NCBI GenBank assembly: GCA_023150895.1
Contig: JAKLJY010000005.1
Location: forward strand, 54,732 to 118,731
Source: Myxococcota bacterium
Lineage (GTDB): Bacteria > Myxococcota_A > Bradymonadia > UBA7976 > UBA1532
Direction of reading: 5' to 3'
DNA: 64,000 nt
Part shown: piece after piece, positions 62,301 through 64,000 of the stretch
Layout of the letters: every line of letters begins with the position of its first letter
Numbering within the stretch: position 1 is the first letter of the stretch
The notes under the pieces: generated by a model
What the model was told of the DNA's origin: nothing
What the model saw: the letters and a program-made list of their open reading frames with translations, nothing else
Database searches by the model: none
Program-made: the position numbers and the translations under genes

Positions 62301-64000
62301 GCCGGGTCGACGTGCAGGGCCGACTCTACACGGTGGCGGGCGTCCGCCAGGCGGGGGCTTCGGACGACGGCGTCCCGGCCGTCGAGGCGGCGCTCAACAA
62401 CCCCAAACACCTGACGTTCTCACCGGAGGGGCGGCTGCACTTCGTCGAGTCGGTCGAGGTGGCCGGCTTGGAGCAACGACGACTCCGGATGCTCGATGTC
62501 CGCGGGCGCTTGCGCACCGTCGCGGGTGGCCCGGAGAGCCGGGCGGCGGTCGCACAGGACGCGCCGCTCCCGCCCCGGCAGGCGAGCCTTGCGTTCGTCG
62601 ACGCCGTCGACTTCGGACCGGACGGTGTCTTGCGCATCGTCGACACGCCGAGTCTGCTGACGCTCGGTGCCGGTGTTCGGAATGGCCTCGCGTTCGCGTG
62701 GGTGCGCGGCGTGCACGCGGCCTTCGACGCCGCCGGCCGCCACGCCGCCACGCTCGACCCCCTGACCGGCGCGCCGCGCCTGGAGACACGCTTCGATGTG
62801 ATGGGGCGGCTCTCGGGTCTCATCGACGCGGACGGCCGCCTGACCCGTCTGGAGCGCGGACCCGACGGCGAACTCACCGGCATCGTGGCGCCGGACGGGC
62901 AACGCACCGTGATCGCACTCGACGCCGCGGGGCGCATCGAGTCCCTCGCCGCGCCCGGGGGGCGGCGCGTGGATCTGCGCTGGCTCGACGGGGATCTGCT
63001 CGCCTCGGCGACGGACGCCGCCGGAATGACGACGCGATACACCTACGACGCGCTCGGCCGCCTCGCTTCGACGGCGGATCCGGCCGGCGGCGGTTGGCAG
63101 CTCGCATGGCCGGCCGAGGCGGGCGCGCAGGTCGGCGAGTGGACCTCGGCGCTCGGGCGTTCGACCCGGAGCACGCGACGGTACCGGGACGACGGCACCC
63201 GCGAGGACGTCGAGCGGGGCCCCGACGGGCTGACGGACGTGGGGCGGCGATTCCCCGACGGCACGCGCGAGACCCGGTTCGCCGACGGAACGGGGCTGCG
63301 GGTCGCTCCCGAGCTCGATCCGGTCGACCCCGCGGGCGGCGAGTCATTTGCCGGCCGCGTCGTCCTGACGCTGCCGGACGGGCGTGCCGTCGAGCGCCTG
63401 TCGGAGCGCATGGCCGTCTTCTCTCGGCCGGGCGATCCGACGAGCCTCGTCGAGACCATCGAGACCGTGACCGTGGCCGGTCGACGCACGACCGCGACCT
63501 GGGAGGCCGAGAGCCGCACCGCCACGCGCGTCACGGCGGCAGGGCGCGTCGAGACGCTGACGCTCGACGAGTCGGGGCGCGTCGTATCGACGACCTCCGG
63601 GGCGCTCGCGCCGGTGGCGATCCGCTATGACGACGAGGGCCGGCTCGTGGAGGCCGGCACCGAGGATCGCCGCGTCACGTACCGGTATGACGCGCGGGAC
63701 CGCCTCGTCGAGCAGCGGGATGTGGCGGGTCACGTCGAGCGCCGCACCTACGACGACGCCGACCGTCCCACGACGGTGACCGTCAGTGGTACGGACGAGG
63801 CGAGCGCAACCGTTTCGCTGGCGTTCGGGCGCACGGGTCTGCCGACGGAGGTCACCCCGCCCGGGCGCCCGGCGCATCGGCTCGCGCACGATCCGCGCGG
63901 ACGCTTCGCCGGTCGCACGCCACCTGCCCTGCCCGACGACCCATCGCCCGACGGCGTGCGGCTGGCCTACGACCGCGACGGGGCGCTCGTATCGGTGGCC
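59372..64000 (+). CDS. NHL/RHS-repeat surface lipoprotein (5' part)
   Basis: At least 1543 residues, open to the window edge. GTG 59372 has GGAGG 8 bases upstream and gives lipobox LVLGC (Cys19); GTG 59366 is an alternative. Parts: an Asp/Pro/Ala linker with many PDA units (about 30-170), a Cys-rich knot (CAPTDCDTLGLTCGVADDGC), carboxypeptidase-like domain (about 225-320), NHL-type propeller repeats (about 700-1040: ADEAALDEPVALAPAPDGSVYI, AAVEAALNNPKHLTFSPEGRL), then RHS/YD repeats from about 1140 (YTYDALGRLAS, IRYDDEGRLVE, YRYDARDRLVE). It is teneurin-like in layout. RHS proteins often end in a toxin or adhesive tip, which would lie beyond the window. Confidence 0.87.
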   Translation, partial: MHRCLPNLLICAVVLVLGCGEGGRGAGAGDALGGPGPDAVIAPGGDARVAGRADASNQGPDAGPPTADATTLTPDAVRPPTDAAASPHFDAAEPTPDAADPTADAAPAPEDASAPRPDRALVPDAALAVPDAALAAPDVARPAPDASPAPSDAARPPADAVEPSPDAAPCAPTDCDTLGLTCGVADDGCGQTLDCGPCPPPPAPDPFELDPRRPAALDDLARAVHSGPDAVQVGVEAGALRPGAIAWLRGRVVERDGGPLAGVTVRVFGRPALGRTTTRVDGTFDLIVDGPVRHRLIFELDDFLPAERAVSVRRGESRVLDDVALLAVSPHPENPVALGPGTPWQVAAGALESDADGTRRAALFLPPDTGARLLLADGVSQPVDALTLRLAEYTVGAGGPFAMPAELPPASGYTYAVEITADEALAAGARSVALDTPAWLYVENFVGFPVGGPVPAGYYDRDAGAWLPSDDGRVIAVLGVENGFAEVDVDGTGRPADALQRGAIGLTEGERALLAERYAPGVSLWRVPITHFTPWDCNWPYGPPEDAEWPPEDILDESSLAETDPDCDRQVDGSIVHCQSGTVTKTLGIPGTPFELVHRSVRAPGYRASRRLDLHLGDGSDPASLRRVEVSVDIAGRRLGGVYPPGTRRAVIEWDGRDAFGRDVPGPIEATIRVRRVYPVVYLEPGAWGRAFGRLGTGAIDGDRALAEIMLDRSTKTELGGLRSGVGDVGGFELSDVLTRGPDGRIFAAGAGGAGGFVPLPLLTLEAFEPRTVTDLVSLPDGSLLLALPAERVVERRWPDETVTIFAGGGRGGDGGPADEAALDEPVALAPAPDGSVYIGGGCRVRRVRPDGVIETTAGTGICGPEGHGGPATAARLWPVASLAVDPAGRLFIAQSGLDGPWQSRIQSVDVDGVIATLAGGLAGGDADVSGRFAWEVPLSFPGDLVVGPDGLYFTEGDWQRLPPFAFAQRGSRHGIRRVDVQGRLYTVAGVRQAGASDDGVPAVEAALNNPKHLTFSPEGRLHFVESVEVAGLEQRRLRMLDVRGRLRTVAGGPESRAAVAQDAPLPPRQASLAFVDAVDFGPDGVLRIVDTPSLLTLGAGVRNGLAFAWVRGVHAAFDAAGRHAATLDPLTGAPRLETRFDVMGRLSGLIDADGRLTRLERGPDGELTGIVAPDGQRTVIALDAAGRIESLAAPGGRRVDLRWLDGDLLASATDAAGMTTRYTYDALGRLASTADPAGGGWQLAWPAEAGAQVGEWTSALGRSTRSTRRYRDDGTREDVERGPDGLTDVGRRFPDGTRETRFADGTGLRVAPELDPVDPAGGESFAGRVVLTLPDGRAVERLSERMAVFSRPGDPTSLVETIETVTVAGRRTTATWEAESRTATRVTAAGRVETLTLDESGRVVSTTSGALAPVAIRYDDEGRLVEAGTEDRRVTYRYDARDRLVEQRDVAGHVERRTYDDADRPTTVTVSGTDEASATVSLAFGRTGLPTEVTPPGRPAHRLAHDPRGRFAGRTPPALPDDPSPDGVRLAYDRDGALVSVA

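Overview
The window looks like chromosome from a high-GC, predatory- or social-type deltaproteobacterium, most likely Myxococcota. This rests on strong G/C third-position bias, many Cys-rich or Asp/Pro/Ala-linker lipoproteins, DUF3160 and DUF4331 proteins, a C-terminus resembling a MYXO-CTERM sorting signal, a Pkn-type Ser/Thr kinase, FixJ-type signalling and an NHL/RHS surface lipoprotein. No rRNA, tRNA, CRISPR array or complete insertion sequence was recognised. This placement is an inference from gene content.

Layout. 0-9.4 kb: housekeeping and small secreted genes (PepD dipeptidase, SDR, OsmC plus a small Cys-rich protein, lipoproteins) and an operon of HAD phosphatase, gluconate-dehydrogenase-subunit-3-like protein and GMC oxidoreductase. 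9.5-16 kb: signalling cluster with a degenerate histidine kinase divergent from a FixJ regulator, a GAF-GAF-PAS-PAS kinase coupled to a stand-alone receiver, and an FHA-GAF kinase. 16-25 kb: MpaB-like oxygenase, DUF2892, Crp/Fnr regulator, lipoproteins, Uma2 nuclease, RluA-type pseudouridine synthase and DUF4331 protein.

25.1-33.4 kb is the accessory region and the main result. A HipA-like kinase and a DUF262 protein form a two-gene operon. Divergent from it is a complete diversity-generating retroelement (DGR): a membrane Ser/Thr kinase, a translationally coupled exported FGE/C-type-lectin-fold variable protein, a convergent reverse transcriptase with the DGR motif IGxxxSQ, an Avd-like accessory gene, and a template repeat (TR). 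The variable repeat (VR, 31242-31363) and TR (32888-33009) align without gaps over 122 bp. All 20 mismatches fall on template adenines (18 A-to-T, 1 A-to-C, 1 A-to-G), and all 94 non-adenine positions are identical. The layout is unusual: the TR lies on the strand opposite the RT and avd, 21 bp upstream of avd.

33.4-51.6 kb: DUF3160 lipoprotein, D-aminoacylase-like amidohydrolase, glycosyltransferase, ThDP enzyme, TldD/TldE protease pair, FabG-like SDR, a second Uma2, a structured inverted-repeat element, a SEC-C protein and a long surface protein. 51.9-58.1 kb: a TetR-controlled efflux operon whose last gene fuses an RND pump to a TolC-like outer-membrane factor. Three TGACC-N4-GGTCA palindromes mark the likely TetR operators. 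58.1-64 kb: an AAA/DUF4143 ATPase and the start of a large NHL/RHS lipoprotein that runs off the window.
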